A DNA stretch of 41,692 nucleotides, from NCBI GenBank assembly GCA_029252325.1, contig JAQXBQ010000209.1, positions 1 through 41,692 of the forward strand. Direction: 5' to 3'. Every line of letters starts with the position of its first letter. Within the stretch, counting starts at the first letter, position 1. The DNA is from Akkermansiaceae bacterium. GTDB taxonomy: Bacteria; Verrucomicrobiota; Verrucomicrobiia; Verrucomicrobiales; Akkermansiaceae. Positions 8,403 through 17,363 of this stretch are shown here, one piece after another. The translations under genes and the position numbers were made by a program. The notes under the pieces are model-generated. The model was not told the origin of the DNA. It made no database searches and saw only the letters and a program-made list of their open reading frames with translations.

Positions 8403-9458
8403 TCACTCCGCCTCTCGCCGTGCGATTCCACGCAGTAGGCGACCGAAGATATCAGCACCTGTGACGATGCGTTTCTGCTCATCACTCCAGAAAATAACAA
8501 CATCACGGTCTACCACGTGGTCGTTCTTGTCATTGGCTTCAACGACGAATTCACCGAGCACATCATCCAGCGTCGTCTTGCTGTCAAAAACAATGATCGG
8601 GCGGTGACAAAACTCATAAATATCAAGCCCTGCAAGTGCGCCATCATCATCTTCTTGTTCTGCAGCGTAGAGCGTGCTCAGATACTCAGTCGTATTGATG
8701 ATGAGCTGTGGCTTACCGTCGTCCTCATCAAGAATCACCGCGCGTAGATTAGGGTGCTTGTTAAGCATATTGATGAACTCACGACCTTGCTCGGTATTCG
8801 GCGCCGGTAAAGTAGGCAAATCCAAGTTTGAAGGCATTGTGTAAATCGTATCTGCCTTGATCGAGTTACCCTCATCAATAATGAAACGGTCATCCAAATC
8901 GAGGAAGTTAAGCGCCCCCCTACCCTCATTAGCACTGATCTCTGAGGTCTGCTCACTGATATGTTTCTCGAGTATAATCTCGATGTCACGCTCACGATAA
9001 AAGGTGGGACCCTCTGGCCCAATCCATCCATCAAGAATCACCGCACACGGCTTAGCGACAGGAAAAAGCACCGCTTGGTAAAAACGAATGAGCGGAGCCA
9101 GTTTAGCCCCAACATGCATTGCATGTCGCGAGAAATAGGCCTGCGGGATAATTTCGCCAAAGAAAGTAATACCCACCGTTGAGAACACAAAACCTCCTAC
9201 GCCCGCCATGATCGACTCACTCAGCAAAGCAAGCAACACGTTCACACTTACATTACCCCAGAGGATGGTACATAGCAGTAAGTTCGAATCCTTGCGCAGT
9301 GCAAGTACCCGACCTGCCGCAGAGCTGCCTTTCTCCACTTCTGCCTCGAGGCGCATACGACCCAAGGAGAAGAAAGCGAGGTTAGAGCCGGAGAACATTG
9401 CCGACTGCGAAAGACAAGCGGCTATACCTAGCCAAGTCAGTAAATCCATTGATGACAT
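8403..9458 (-). CDS. DUF21 (CNNM/CorC-type) membrane protein
   Basis: The 351-residue protein has an N-terminal DUF21 domain with three to four hydrophobic helices (residues 5-155; FFGEIIPQAYFSRHA is a characteristic segment) and a cytoplasmic region where CBS-pair-like sequence is expected (about 200-345). Family members are linked to magnesium/cobalt efflux. The CBS half is weakly conserved and rich in Asp/Glu. It converges on the Sel1 gene with a 17-base gap. No partner gene is visible. Confidence 0.8.
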   Translation of the reverse strand: MSSMDLLTWLGIAACLSQSAMFSGSNLAFFSLGRMRLEAEVEKGSSAAGRVLALRKDSNLLLCTILWGNVSVNVLLALLSESIMAGVGGFVFSTVGITFFGEIIPQAYFSRHAMHVGAKLAPLIRFYQAVLFPVAKPCAVILDGWIGPEGPTFYRERDIEIILEKHISEQTSEISANEGRGALNFLDLDDRFIIDEGNSIKADTIYTMPSNLDLPTLPAPNTEQGREFINMLNKHPNLRAVILDEDDGKPQLIINTTEYLSTLYAAEQEDDDGALAGLDIYEFCHRPIIVFDSKTTLDDVLGEFVVEANDKNDHVVDRDVVIFWSDEQKRIVTGADIFGRLLRGIARREAE

Positions 9459-9652
9459 TAAATAGTAGTAAGTGATAACTATCTCAGTGTCCTAGTAAAG
9501 GTTACTCGGCCGACACCGGCAATCCTGAGAAAGCACGGAGAAATAGCAAATTACGGCATGAGAATACATAAATATACAGATATGTAAAATTGTACGTGAA
9601 AATTCTGCATCAATGCCACACAAGCAATCTACTTCACTGCCAGAAGCCACAC

Positions 9653-9680
9653 GGATCGACGACATCATGCCAGGATCGAC
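9653..9680 (+). repeat. direct repeat GGATCGAC upstream of thiH
   Basis: GGATCGAC occurs at 9653-9660 and again at 9673-9680, exactly 20 bases apart, in the 267-base region between the DUF21 gene and thiH. The spacing is about two helical turns, which would suit a dimeric regulator, but chance is possible. I looked for a TPP riboswitch in this region and found none of its conserved core. Confidence 0.35.
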
Positions 9681-9725
9681 TGATTTCGCGTTTGTGCTTT
9701 TGAATTTCTATCCTAGTCTCCCGAC

Positions 9726-10883
9726 GTGAGCTTTGTGGACACCTTCAATCGTGGCGAGACAACACCGCTACTGCGCAAATTCGAACAACTCATAGCGCCA
9801 AAATCGCGTGAAGAGATCGAGTCAATGGCTGTCAACAGCCGTGCTGTCACGCGCAGGCACTTCGGCAAAACCATGCGCCTTTTTGCACCACTCTACGTCT
9901 CCAACGAGTGCGTTAACAACTGCAGCTACTGCGGCTTCTCCCGCGATAATGCTATCCTGCGGACCACGCTCACTATCGAGCAAGTTGTCACCGAGGCACG
10001 ACACCTGCACGCGCTCGGCTTCCGCAACATCCTACTCGTTGCCGGTGAGCACCCCAAGTTTGTTAGCGAAGGCTACTTGCAAGACTGCATCGATGCGATC
10101 AAAGGCTTCATCCCCACCATCGGCATCGAGGTTGGCCCAATGGAAGACCACCAGTATAGCGAGCTCGTCAGCCACGGCGCTGAGGGGCTTGTAGTTTATC
10201 AAGAAACTTACGATCGTGAGACATACTCCCGCCTGCATACAGCAGGGCCCAAGAAAAACTTCGACTGGCGCCTTGAATGTCCCGAACGTGCCTATGCCGG
10301 AGGTTTCCGAAGAATTGGCATTGGTGCCCTATTTGGCCTTGCAGACTGGAGGCATGAAGCTAAAGCCCTAGCCTCCCATCTCGAATATCTCTACAAGCAC
10401 TGCTGGAAGGCCTCATTTACCGTTTCCTTTCCTCGAATGCGGCCTTATGCCGGCAACTACCAGTATGAGCCCAACCCCGAGCTCTTCCTCAACGACCGCC
10501 ACTTTGTCCAGCTCGTCTGCGCATTCCGCAGCTGTTTCCCTCACCTTGGAATCGTGGTAAGCACCCGTGAACCAGCCAGCTTGCGAGACGCCCTTGTGCC
10601 GCTCGGTGTCACCCATATGTCGGCTGAATCTCAAACTGACCCTGGCGGCTACACCGGAGCTGGCACCGACGATCTGCATATGACCCTGAAGGGCAAACGT
10701 GTCGAAGTCACTGAAAAATCATCCTGCAGCCGCGCCACCGAGCAGTTTACCATCGATGACAAGCGCGGCATCAAGGAAATCACCGGCATGCTTCACACCA
10801 AGGGATACGAATCCGTCTGGAAAGACTGGGATGAGGCCATCCTCAACAATATTGAGTCACCAGCAACAGCGCAGACAACATGA
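9726..10883 (+). CDS. thiH: 2-iminoacetate synthase (tyrosine lyase), radical SAM
   Basis: The 385-residue protein carries the radical SAM cluster motif CVNNCSYCGF (Cys62, Cys66, Cys69) and the ThiH family layout, including LFAPLYVSNEC, NILLVAGEHPK and the C-terminal DKRGIKEI segment. ThiH cleaves tyrosine to dehydroglycine and p-cresol, supplying the glycine imine for the thiazole of thiamine under low oxygen. It starts with GTG (9726). Its stop overlaps the thiS ATG (ATGA), so the two are coupled. No thiG or thiF lies nearby. Confidence 0.95.
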   Translation: MSFVDTFNRGETTPLLRKFEQLIAPKSREEIESMAVNSRAVTRRHFGKTMRLFAPLYVSNECVNNCSYCGFSRDNAILRTTLTIEQVVTEARHLHALGFRNILLVAGEHPKFVSEGYLQDCIDAIKGFIPTIGIEVGPMEDHQYSELVSHGAEGLVVYQETYDRETYSRLHTAGPKKNFDWRLECPERAYAGGFRRIGIGALFGLADWRHEAKALASHLEYLYKHCWKASFTVSFPRMRPYAGNYQYEPNPELFLNDRHFVQLVCAFRSCFPHLGIVVSTREPASLRDALVPLGVTHMSAESQTDPGGYTGAGTDDLHMTLKGKRVEVTEKSSCSRATEQFTIDDKRGIKEITGMLHTKGYESVWKDWDEAILNNIESPATAQTT

Positions 10884-11080
10884 AGGTCAAACTTAATGGC
10901 AAGGACCACCCACTTGATCAAGCCATCAATGTGGAATTGCTACTCGACTCTATCGGCCTTGCCGGCAAGCCCGTGATCGTAGAGCTCAATAAAAAGGCCC
11001 TCTTTCCGCGTGAATATGTTCACACTATGCTAGATGATGGGGACCAGCTTGAGATAATCACCATTGCTGCAGGCGGTTAA
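10880..11080 (+). CDS. thiS: thiamine sulfur-carrier protein ThiS
   Basis: The 66-residue beta-grasp protein ends in AAGG, the diglycine that is adenylated and thiocarboxylated to carry sulfur for thiazole synthesis. The segment PVIVELNKKALFPREY is typical. It overlaps thiH by four bases. It would need ThiF-type activation and ThiG, which must be encoded elsewhere. Confidence 0.92.
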   Translation: MKVKLNGKDHPLDQAINVELLLDSIGLAGKPVIVELNKKALFPREYVHTMLDDGDQLEIITIAAGG

Positions 11081-11185
11081 TATCAGCGGGGCTTCCAACA
11101 ACCGCAGAGCAATACGAGCCGCTACAAGGCTAACGACCAACGCTCACTCCAGCTCTGGACACATGAAGATCAATGCTCGAAACCT

Positions 11186-11932
11186 TCACAAGATGGGTTC
11201 TTTTTCGCCCAGATGCATCGGCTGTTTTTTTGTGATATTGATATCTAACCACATTTTTACTCTGGCGAGCACCTCACGATCTTCTATTTTACGAGCTGCG
11301 TATCCTTCGACATCACGAGCGTTATAACCATAAACTTTGATGCCGTATGCTTTAGCTATGTAAGCCGCCCGTTCGTTCTGAAACTTCTGACTTACCAGTG
11401 TCAGTTCACTAAGGCCAAAAATCTTATTAGCTCTCAGAACCGAGTCTAGCGTGCGCAGACCTGCATAATCACAAACGATATTATCAAAAGGAACTCCGGC
11501 TTTCATCAAGGCTTTTCTCATAGTTACTGGCTCATTATAGTATTTTTCGCGGTTATCACCCGATACTATTAGCAACTCCACTTTGCCCGCATGCCACAGC
11601 TCTGCAGCTGCTTGGATACGATACTTAAAGTAGAGGTTGTCGCGCTTTCCTAGCTTGTGGGAGCAACCAAAAACAAGTCCAGCGCGCTGCACAGGCACAT
11701 CATTGACATCATCAAACAAAACCCCTTTGCCTGCTCTTGTTGCCGCGTAATTAGCATACCAGACAAAACTAACAAAAAGGACAACCCCTAAAAAGCCAGT
11801 TAGCAACAGCCTTCTCAACCATATCACAAGACACGAGTATTTGCCGGTTCCGCCTCGCTTCACACTATCATCTTCTTGATCAGCTGGCGACGATGGCTCG
11901 GCCTGATGATTCACCGTATTGGCATCACTCAT
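11186..11932 (-). CDS. sanA: SanA/YdcF-family (DUF218) membrane protein
   Basis: The 248-residue protein has a hydrophilic N-terminus, one membrane helix (about 38-62) and a periplasmic DUF218 domain. The SanA-type motifs are clear: VFGCSHKL, LLIVSGDNREKYYNEP, RTLDSVLRANKIFG and LVSQKFQNERA. E. coli SanA affects envelope integrity and vancomycin resistance; the biochemical activity is not firmly known. It overlaps the upstream lipid-kinase-like gene by four bases, hinting at a shared envelope role. Confidence 0.82.
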   Translation of the reverse strand: MSDANTVNHQAEPSSPADQEDDSVKRGGTGKYSCLVIWLRRLLLTGFLGVVLFVSFVWYANYAATRAGKGVLFDDVNDVPVQRAGLVFGCSHKLGKRDNLYFKYRIQAAAELWHAGKVELLIVSGDNREKYYNEPVTMRKALMKAGVPFDNIVCDYAGLRTLDSVLRANKIFGLSELTLVSQKFQNERAAYIAKAYGIKVYGYNARDVEGYAARKIEDREVLARVKMWLDINITKKQPMHLGEKEPIL

Positions 11933-12900
11933 GGTTGATCGGGCTTGTCGTCTTGTGATGCTTCATCCCCTCGTCGTGGAATATTGACTAAGGTCTTAAC
12001 TACAGTAGTAAATATTCCATCTTTTGGATGCTCGGGGGCAACAACTCTTAGCTTTCTCTGAGCCGGAGCGAGGCAAATATTCTCAACCCTGCCTACATAC
12101 TCGCCATCTACTTCCATGGGAACTTCACGATCACAATGGATTTCATAGCTTTTGGACTGAAGGTATTTGACTGAAGAGTTACCCGCGTCAATCGCCCCTG
12201 TGGCGAGTCCTTTGACCGAGTCGCGGATCAGCTTGTAACCAGCCTCTGTGAACACCAGCATATCAAGCATTTCATCCGCATGGTCGGCCTTACGAAATAA
12301 TTTTACCTGACCACCATAGAGCGATCCATTACCAGCCAATGCACAAAAGCCCTCCTCTATCTGACCATCATCACAAATGATGCGAAGCTTTGGGGGCTTA
12401 TCGGCAAGCACTTTCAGTGCGGTCATGATGTAGGCCATCGGGCCGAGAATCTTTTTTTGCTCCCATGTCGTCTCCTCGATGACTTGGGCGTCAAAACCAA
12501 TACCCGCCATCTGCATGAAGGGGTTACCATTTGCCTCAAAGAGATCGACTTCTTTAATGTACCCGGCTTCAAGAACTTCTAGTGATTTTTTGAGGTTGTT
12601 GTGAGGCAATCCAAGTTCACGGGCAAAGACATTCATCGTCCCAGCCGGCAAAACACCCAGTGCCGTGTTGGTGCCAGTTAACCCTTGGACAACAGCATTG
12701 AGGGTGCCATCGCCACCAGCTGCCACCACGATCGGCTCGCCATCAGCCGCAAGCTTAGTGGCCAACTCTTTAGCATCCTCAGCACTGCGGCTGGCATAAA
12801 GCACAAAGGACTGAGCATGAGTCATCAAGAAACGCAAAGTCCTACGCCCCCGCTGGCTGCGAGCACTTGGATTAAAGATCAGCGGGTATCGGCGTCTCAT
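11929..12900 (-). CDS. diacylglycerol/lipid kinase family protein (DagK/YegS type)
   Basis: The 323-residue soluble protein has the catalytic GGDGT motif at 62-66 inside VVAAGGDGTLNAVVQG, the following LPAGTMNVFAREL motif, and the C-terminal beta-sandwich domain of the family. Members phosphorylate diacylglycerol or related lipids; substrate not determinable here. Its stop overlaps the sanA ATG by four bases. The region 12901-13024 upstream separates it from the divergent M20 gene, and I see no convincing promoter in it. Confidence 0.85.
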   Translation of the reverse strand: MRRRYPLIFNPSARSQRGRRTLRFLMTHAQSFVLYASRSAEDAKELATKLAADGEPIVVAAGGDGTLNAVVQGLTGTNTALGVLPAGTMNVFARELGLPHNNLKKSLEVLEAGYIKEVDLFEANGNPFMQMAGIGFDAQVIEETTWEQKKILGPMAYIMTALKVLADKPPKLRIICDDGQIEEGFCALAGNGSLYGGQVKLFRKADHADEMLDMLVFTEAGYKLIRDSVKGLATGAIDAGNSSVKYLQSKSYEIHCDREVPMEVDGEYVGRVENICLAPAQRKLRVVAPEHPKDGIFTTVVKTLVNIPRRGDEASQDDKPDQP

Positions 12901-13024
12901 TGAAGCTGATATTGCACGTAATTGGAGACTTTTAAAACCACCAAGTTATGAATCTTTCTTTGGCTGGATCATGATTTCCATTTGATGCTTGCCCCCTCGA
13001 CACCCTGAGTTCAAAACATAAGCC

Positions 13025-14356
13025 ATGACCAAGCAGCTTGAAGATTTGCTCTCCTTTTTACGTTTTGCCAGTGTCTCCACCGACTCCGACCATACCAGCG
13101 ATGTTCGCGACTGTGCGGAGTGGCTGATCAAAAAACTCGAGCATATGGGACTGGATACAGAGCTTCACGAAACGCCCCAACATCCGATCGTGGTAGCACG
13201 TAACAAGCACGTAGCCGGCAAAAAGACCTGCCTCATCTATGGCCACTATGACGTTCAGCCAGTCGACCCCGTCGAGCTCTGGGACTCACCACCATTCGAG
13301 CCTGAGATACGTGACGGCAGAATTTGGGGACGAGGTTCCACCGACAACAAAGGGCAGATGTTAGCCCACGTGCTCGGCGTAGAGCAGACCCTAGAAGAAG
13401 AAGGCGAGTTACCTGTGAACTTGATCTTTTTGTTTGAAGGAGAGGAGGAAATTGGCAGCCCAAATCTAGTTCCCTTTATTGAAAAACATAAGGCCGAGCT
13501 TCAGTGCGATGTGATTGCCGTCTCAGATACCGGAATGGTATCGAAAGGCGTCCCAACCCTAGGGTATGGTCTGCGAGGCATTGCTTGTTGCGAAGTCACT
13601 GTGAAAGGCCCAGCGGGAGATCTCCACTCCGGTGTCTACGGTGGCGCCGTTGCCAATCCAGCCACTGCTGTTGCGAGGTTGGTGGCATCACTACATGACT
13701 CCGAGGGTAATGTTGCCATTGAGGGTTTTTATGATGAAGTCCGACCACTTGAGGATTGGGAACGCAACATGTGGGCTGAAGTTCCCGGTATGAGTGAACA
13801 GGATATGCTCGCGGTCACAGGATCTCCCGCCCTTTTTGGTGAGCCTGGCTACAGCTCTGCTGAGAGACTCTGGGCTCGCCCCACGGCTGAGGTCAACGGC
13901 ATTGGTAGTGGCTACCAAGGAGAGGGATCAAAAACGGTATTGCCCGCAGAGGCCATGGCTAAATTTTCATTCCGCCTTGTCCCCGATCAAGACCCAAAGG
14001 ACATCATGAAAAAAGTGCAAGCACACCTCGAGAAGCATTGCCCTGAGGGCGTCACTGTGGAAGTCGAGGTTGGCCACGATGGCAAGCCTTTCTATGCCGA
14101 TCCTCATTCTAAAAATGGCAAAGCAGGGCAAGAAGCTCTGAGGCAGGCTTTCGGTAAAGAACCCGTCCTGATCCGCGAGGGCGGCTCCATTCCTATCATT
14201 CAAGACATGAAGGAAATCTTCGGAGTCGAGGCCCTGATGTTAGGTCTCGCCCTCCCCGATTGCCAAATCCATGCACCAAACGAGAATTACTATGTTGAGA
14301 ACTTTGAGGCCGGCATCCGACTTAATCGAGCCCTACTCAAAGAGCTAGCGAAGTAA
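13025..14356 (+). CDS. M20 family dipeptidase (CNDP-like)
   Basis: The 443-residue metallopeptidase has the metal-site motifs YGHYDVQP (His74), GRGSTDNKGQ (Asp107) and EGEEEIGS (138-145; base Glu141, metal Glu142), a lid domain with GDLHSGVYGG, and the C-terminal HAPNENY motif. This is the arrangement of cytosolic non-specific dipeptidases and carnosinases. No signal peptide, so it likely works in cytoplasmic peptide recycling. It stands alone: the gene downstream is convergent. Confidence 0.92.
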   Translation: MTKQLEDLLSFLRFASVSTDSDHTSDVRDCAEWLIKKLEHMGLDTELHETPQHPIVVARNKHVAGKKTCLIYGHYDVQPVDPVELWDSPPFEPEIRDGRIWGRGSTDNKGQMLAHVLGVEQTLEEEGELPVNLIFLFEGEEEIGSPNLVPFIEKHKAELQCDVIAVSDTGMVSKGVPTLGYGLRGIACCEVTVKGPAGDLHSGVYGGAVANPATAVARLVASLHDSEGNVAIEGFYDEVRPLEDWERNMWAEVPGMSEQDMLAVTGSPALFGEPGYSSAERLWARPTAEVNGIGSGYQGEGSKTVLPAEAMAKFSFRLVPDQDPKDIMKKVQAHLEKHCPEGVTVEVEVGHDGKPFYADPHSKNGKAGQEALRQAFGKEPVLIREGGSIPIIQDMKEIFGVEALMLGLALPDCQIHAPNENYYVENFEAGIRLNRALLKELAK

Positions 14357-14393
14357 AAACGTCGATCCAGCACTGCGTTGATTGAGTCTATCT

Positions 14394-15269
14394 TCAGTCA
14401 CTTTCTGTATCGGGCTCATCTATCGCATCCATCTCATTGAGCTTGGCCAAGTATGCATTGCGTGGCACTGGCTTGAGAGGGCGCTCTTGCTCATGCATCA
14501 TCGCTTGCACCTGTTCTCCACTACCAGTGATGAGTTCTTCGATGATTTCTGCCTCGGGTAGGTTTTTCCAATATTTCTTGGGCATCTCCGTCTGCATCAT
14601 TTTGATCTTCAGCCGCGCGGGATTGAAGATACTACGGTAATAGCCTAGCCAAAGCTCTTCGAGCTCATCGCTATCTGGAGCGACTGATTTCTCTACACCG
14701 TCAGTGTAGGTGATACGACTACCGTCCCAATGCACACACTCGTCAGGAGTAAGAATCGACCAGTTCATACCAGCAAAGCGTTTACGAAAAAACGGTGTAT
14801 TGATGCGCACGATTAGATGATCTGGCTCAAACCACGCTACGAAGTTTTCCTTATCACTCTGCTCAGTCTTGACCTCTCGAAATCGGACAAAGGCACGCAT
14901 CTTATGAATATCGCGACTCACGGTGGCTCGCATGCGCTCTAGAGTGCGTAATCTGCTATCGGTTTGGTTACTAAGGATACGACGATCGTTGCCGCAGCTC
15001 ATTTCCCAAAGTATTTGGTAAAGCAATGCCCACTGCTTACCTGAGCGATGTGCCGCTACAGTCTCAGCAAGTCGCACAAAGGTCTTGGGCACTTTCAGAC
15101 GTGGCGCGTCTGGGGGTAGCACAGGCAGCTCATCGGCAAACAATAGCCCATCACCTTCATCATTCTTAGCACTCCATAGAACATCGGACGGGTGGCACTG
15201 CTCTGCTAGCAATGCACGTGCGGCATTACGCCATGCTTGAAAATGAGGCTCTATGGATATGGTTTTCAT
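14394..15269 (-). CDS. TIGR03915/DUF4130-type putative DNA metabolism protein
   Basis: The 291-residue protein matches the family that accompanies the TIGR03916 radical SAM protein. Typical segments are FQAWRNAARALL near the start, DIHKMRAFVRFREV in the middle and the C-terminal MPKKYWKNLPEAEII. In some bacteria this domain is fused to a uracil-DNA-glycosylase domain; here it ends soon after the DUF4130 part with an acidic tail, so there is no glycosylase. Function is unknown; a nucleic-acid role is assumed from partners. It follows the radical SAM gene by 17 bases in the same direction. Confidence 0.88.
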   Translation of the reverse strand: MKTISIEPHFQAWRNAARALLAEQCHPSDVLWSAKNDEGDGLLFADELPVLPPDAPRLKVPKTFVRLAETVAAHRSGKQWALLYQILWEMSCGNDRRILSNQTDSRLRTLERMRATVSRDIHKMRAFVRFREVKTEQSDKENFVAWFEPDHLIVRINTPFFRKRFAGMNWSILTPDECVHWDGSRITYTDGVEKSVAPDSDELEELWLGYYRSIFNPARLKIKMMQTEMPKKYWKNLPEAEIIEELITGSGEQVQAMMHEQERPLKPVPRNAYLAKLNEMDAIDEPDTESD

Positions 15270-15286
15270 CGCAGTTTGCTAATGAC

Positions 15287-16609
15287 CTAGAATTCCCCAT
15301 GCAAGGCTTCTACCCCCGCTTGCTTAACCATGTTTTTTTCTACAGTGGTAGTAACTGGCTGCGCAGTAAAATCCATCTCGAGCTGTGTCGGCGGTGGAGC
15401 GAACTTGGCTCGCAACTCACTGCTTGATAGCTCAAGACGTGCTGGATGGTGATTGGTGCAGATCATAAACGGCATGGTTTTTTTCAAATTCACCCGGAGC
15501 TTAATCAAATCCTCGAGAGTGACAGCATGGTGACGCCGTAAGCGAACAATCCTCTTCGCATTCCTCACTCCCAGACCGGGTATGCGATAAAGCATTTCCA
15601 GTGGGGAGCGGTTGACATCGATAGGAAAGGTGTGCCGATTACGCAGCGCCCACGACAGCTTCGGGTCGATGTCTAAATCTAGGTTAGGAGATTCGGCACT
15701 GGTCAGCTCATCAACACCATAGTGATAAAAACGCATCAACCAGTCAGCTTGATAAAGTCGATGCTCTCGAACCAGTGGGGGTGACTTAAGCGGCAGTATC
15801 ACCGAAGGTTCTGGAATGGGGCTGAATGCCGAATAATAAACACGCCTGAGTTTGAAATTACCATACAGGTCACCTGCCCGAGCGAGAAAGTCACTATCAT
15901 AAGAACCGTCAGCGCCGACGATCATTTGAGTGCTTTGTCCTGTCGCAAAGGTCGGCTTTTTGGCCTTGGATTTTCTTTTTCTGAGCTCTTTACGATCAGC
16001 AATGGTCTCAGTGATGCGAGCATTGATGGTGCTCATGGCTTCACGAGTGCGGTGAACGTTTTTCTCAGGGGCTAGTTTCTTGAGGCTTTCTTGCTTCGGC
16101 AGCTCAACATTGATGCTCAGGCGGTCAGCGTATTTGCCAGCCTCTGCGATCAATTCTGGTGAAGCCTCAGGAATCGTTTTCAAATGAATGTAACCTCGGA
16201 AGTGGTGCTTTTCGCGCAAGAGCTTAGCCACCCTGATGACGAGCTCCATGGTATAATCAGCGCTACGCACAATGCCGGAGCTCAAGAATAGCCCTTCGAT
16301 ATAGTTTCTTTTGTAGAACGATAAAGTCAGCTCAACCACCTCCTCAGGAGTGAACCTCGCTCTCTGAACATTACTGGAGCGTCGGTTGATGCAGTAGTGG
16401 CAATCGTAAAGGCAGACGTTGGTCAGTAGCACCTTCAGTAAGGAAATGCAGCGGCCATCAGGAGCGTATGAGTGACAAATGCCAGCGCCCCCTGTCGAAC
16501 CAACGCCTTTGCCCGCTGTTGAGTCTTTCCTTGCCCCACCTGAGCTTGCGCAGGAGGCATCGTATTTAGCTGCATCAGCCAGTATTTCGAGCTTCTCAAG
16601 AGTATTCAT
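15287..16609 (-). CDS. putative DNA modification/repair radical SAM protein (TIGR03916)
   Basis: From the ATG at 16609 the protein is 440 residues. I chose this start because the family begins with MNTLEKLEILADAAKYDASC; an upstream in-frame ATG at 16660 would add 17 residues that do not fit. The radical SAM motif is CLYDCHYC (Cys66, Cys70, Cys73), with further Cys at 20, 45 and 54 in the conserved N-terminus. A helix-hairpin-helix with IPGLGVRNAKRI lies at about 340-372 and suggests DNA binding. The reaction is not known. It forms an operon with the TIGR03915 gene and has a strong extended -10 promoter in the divergent region. Confidence 0.9.
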   Translation of the reverse strand: MNTLEKLEILADAAKYDASCASSGGARKDSTAGKGVGSTGGAGICHSYAPDGRCISLLKVLLTNVCLYDCHYCINRRSSNVQRARFTPEEVVELTLSFYKRNYIEGLFLSSGIVRSADYTMELVIRVAKLLREKHHFRGYIHLKTIPEASPELIAEAGKYADRLSINVELPKQESLKKLAPEKNVHRTREAMSTINARITETIADRKELRKRKSKAKKPTFATGQSTQMIVGADGSYDSDFLARAGDLYGNFKLRRVYYSAFSPIPEPSVILPLKSPPLVREHRLYQADWLMRFYHYGVDELTSAESPNLDLDIDPKLSWALRNRHTFPIDVNRSPLEMLYRIPGLGVRNAKRIVRLRRHHAVTLEDLIKLRVNLKKTMPFMICTNHHPARLELSSSELRAKFAPPPTQLEMDFTAQPVTTTVEKNMVKQAGVEALHGEF

Positions 16610-16615
16610 GCGAAC

Positions 16616-16667
16616 ATGGTAATCTAATGAACACTTCAGGCAAGGCAAATTATAACACAATTACCAT
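16616..16667. repeat. separated 8-bp inverted repeat flanking the radical SAM promoter
   Basis: ATGGTAAT (16616-16623) and ATTACCAT (16660-16667) are exact inverted repeats with centres 44 bases apart, about four helical turns. They flank the extended -10 element, one arm upstream and one in the untranslated leader. They could be paired operator sites, possibly for the divergently encoded TetR-like protein. The match may still be accidental. Confidence 0.4.
16649..16657 (-). promoter_or_regulatory. extended -10 promoter of the radical SAM operon
   Basis: On the minus strand TGTTATAAT (16649-16657) is a perfect TATAAT with the extended TG motif, about 40 bases before the ATG at 16609. No good -35 is seen, as is usual for extended -10 promoters. 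One arm of an inverted repeat lies just upstream of it (16660-16667). Confidence 0.6.
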
Positions 16668-16704
16668 TTGACTGGCTATGCCACGGGTTCTAAATAGGTA
16701 TGTA

Positions 16705-17358
16705 ATGGCTAAATCGACTTCAAAAAAGAACTCCAAGCACGAGCTAGAAAAGCAATATTGGCACGTGTTACTCACTCAAGGAAAAAGGCCCACTAGCGTA
16801 TACTCCTTTGCCCAAGAGATAGGCATGGAGGAGGCCGAGTTCTATAAACATGCTGCCAGCTTCGATGCCCTCGAGTCGGGCTACTGGGATGGCCTCATAG
16901 AAGAGACAATAAAGGTACTCCATGAGGATGACGATTACTCAGACTACCCAGGAGATCAGAAAATACTCGCATTCTTCTTCACTTTCTTCGCCCATGCCCA
17001 GAAAAACAGGTCACGTCTGGTCGAGTTCTTTCCGCGCCCCGGGTGCAGTAAAACCCTAAAGCCCATGAGGCACCGCTTCATTGAGTTTGCCCAAGTGATC
17101 ATCAACCAGGGAATTGAAGACGGGTCCGTTGCTGACCGCAAAAAGGTAAGCGAAAAATACCCTGAGCTACTTTTCGAACAGTTTCGCAGTATCATTGAAT
17201 TTCACCGCAAGGATCAGTCCCCCGATTTTCAAGACACTGATGCCTTGATCGAAAAGAGTGTCAGATTCAGCGCCGACGTTGCTCGCTCAGGCACTCTAGA
17301 TTCAGCATTTGACCTTGGTAGATTTTTGCTGCGTCGCTTCACCCTCTCGGGCTCATAG
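16705..17358 (+). CDS. TetR-fold protein paired with an ABC1 kinase
   Basis: From the ATG at 16705 the protein is 217 residues. This start has AGG at 16696-16698, six bases upstream; an in-frame ATG at 16678 adds nine residues without a ribosome site. Residues about 25-65 (SVYSFAQEIGMEEAEFYKHA) match a TetR helix-turn-helix, and the rest is helical like a TetR C-terminal ligand domain. The gene is five bases from the ABC1 kinase gene. It could be a transcription regulator, or, like mitochondrial COQ9 which has the TetR fold, a lipid-binding partner of the kinase. Confidence 0.7.
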   Translation: MAKSTSKKNSKHELEKQYWHVLLTQGKRPTSVYSFAQEIGMEEAEFYKHAASFDALESGYWDGLIEETIKVLHEDDDYSDYPGDQKILAFFFTFFAHAQKNRSRLVEFFPRPGCSKTLKPMRHRFIEFAQVIINQGIEDGSVADRKKVSEKYPELLFEQFRSIIEFHRKDQSPDFQDTDALIEKSVRFSADVARSGTLDSAFDLGRFLLRRFTLSGS

Positions 17359-17363
17359 GCTCT

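Noticed and set aside
9459-9725. Possible TPP riboswitch before thiH
   Set aside because: A CTGAGA-like segment occurs near 9523, but the conserved ACCTGAT/CCAGCG-type core of the TPP aptamer is missing. The thiH gene also starts without an SD close by.
16610-16660. Longer start for the radical SAM protein (457 residues)
   Set aside because: The extra 17 residues precede the highly characteristic family N-terminus and overlap the extended -10 promoter.
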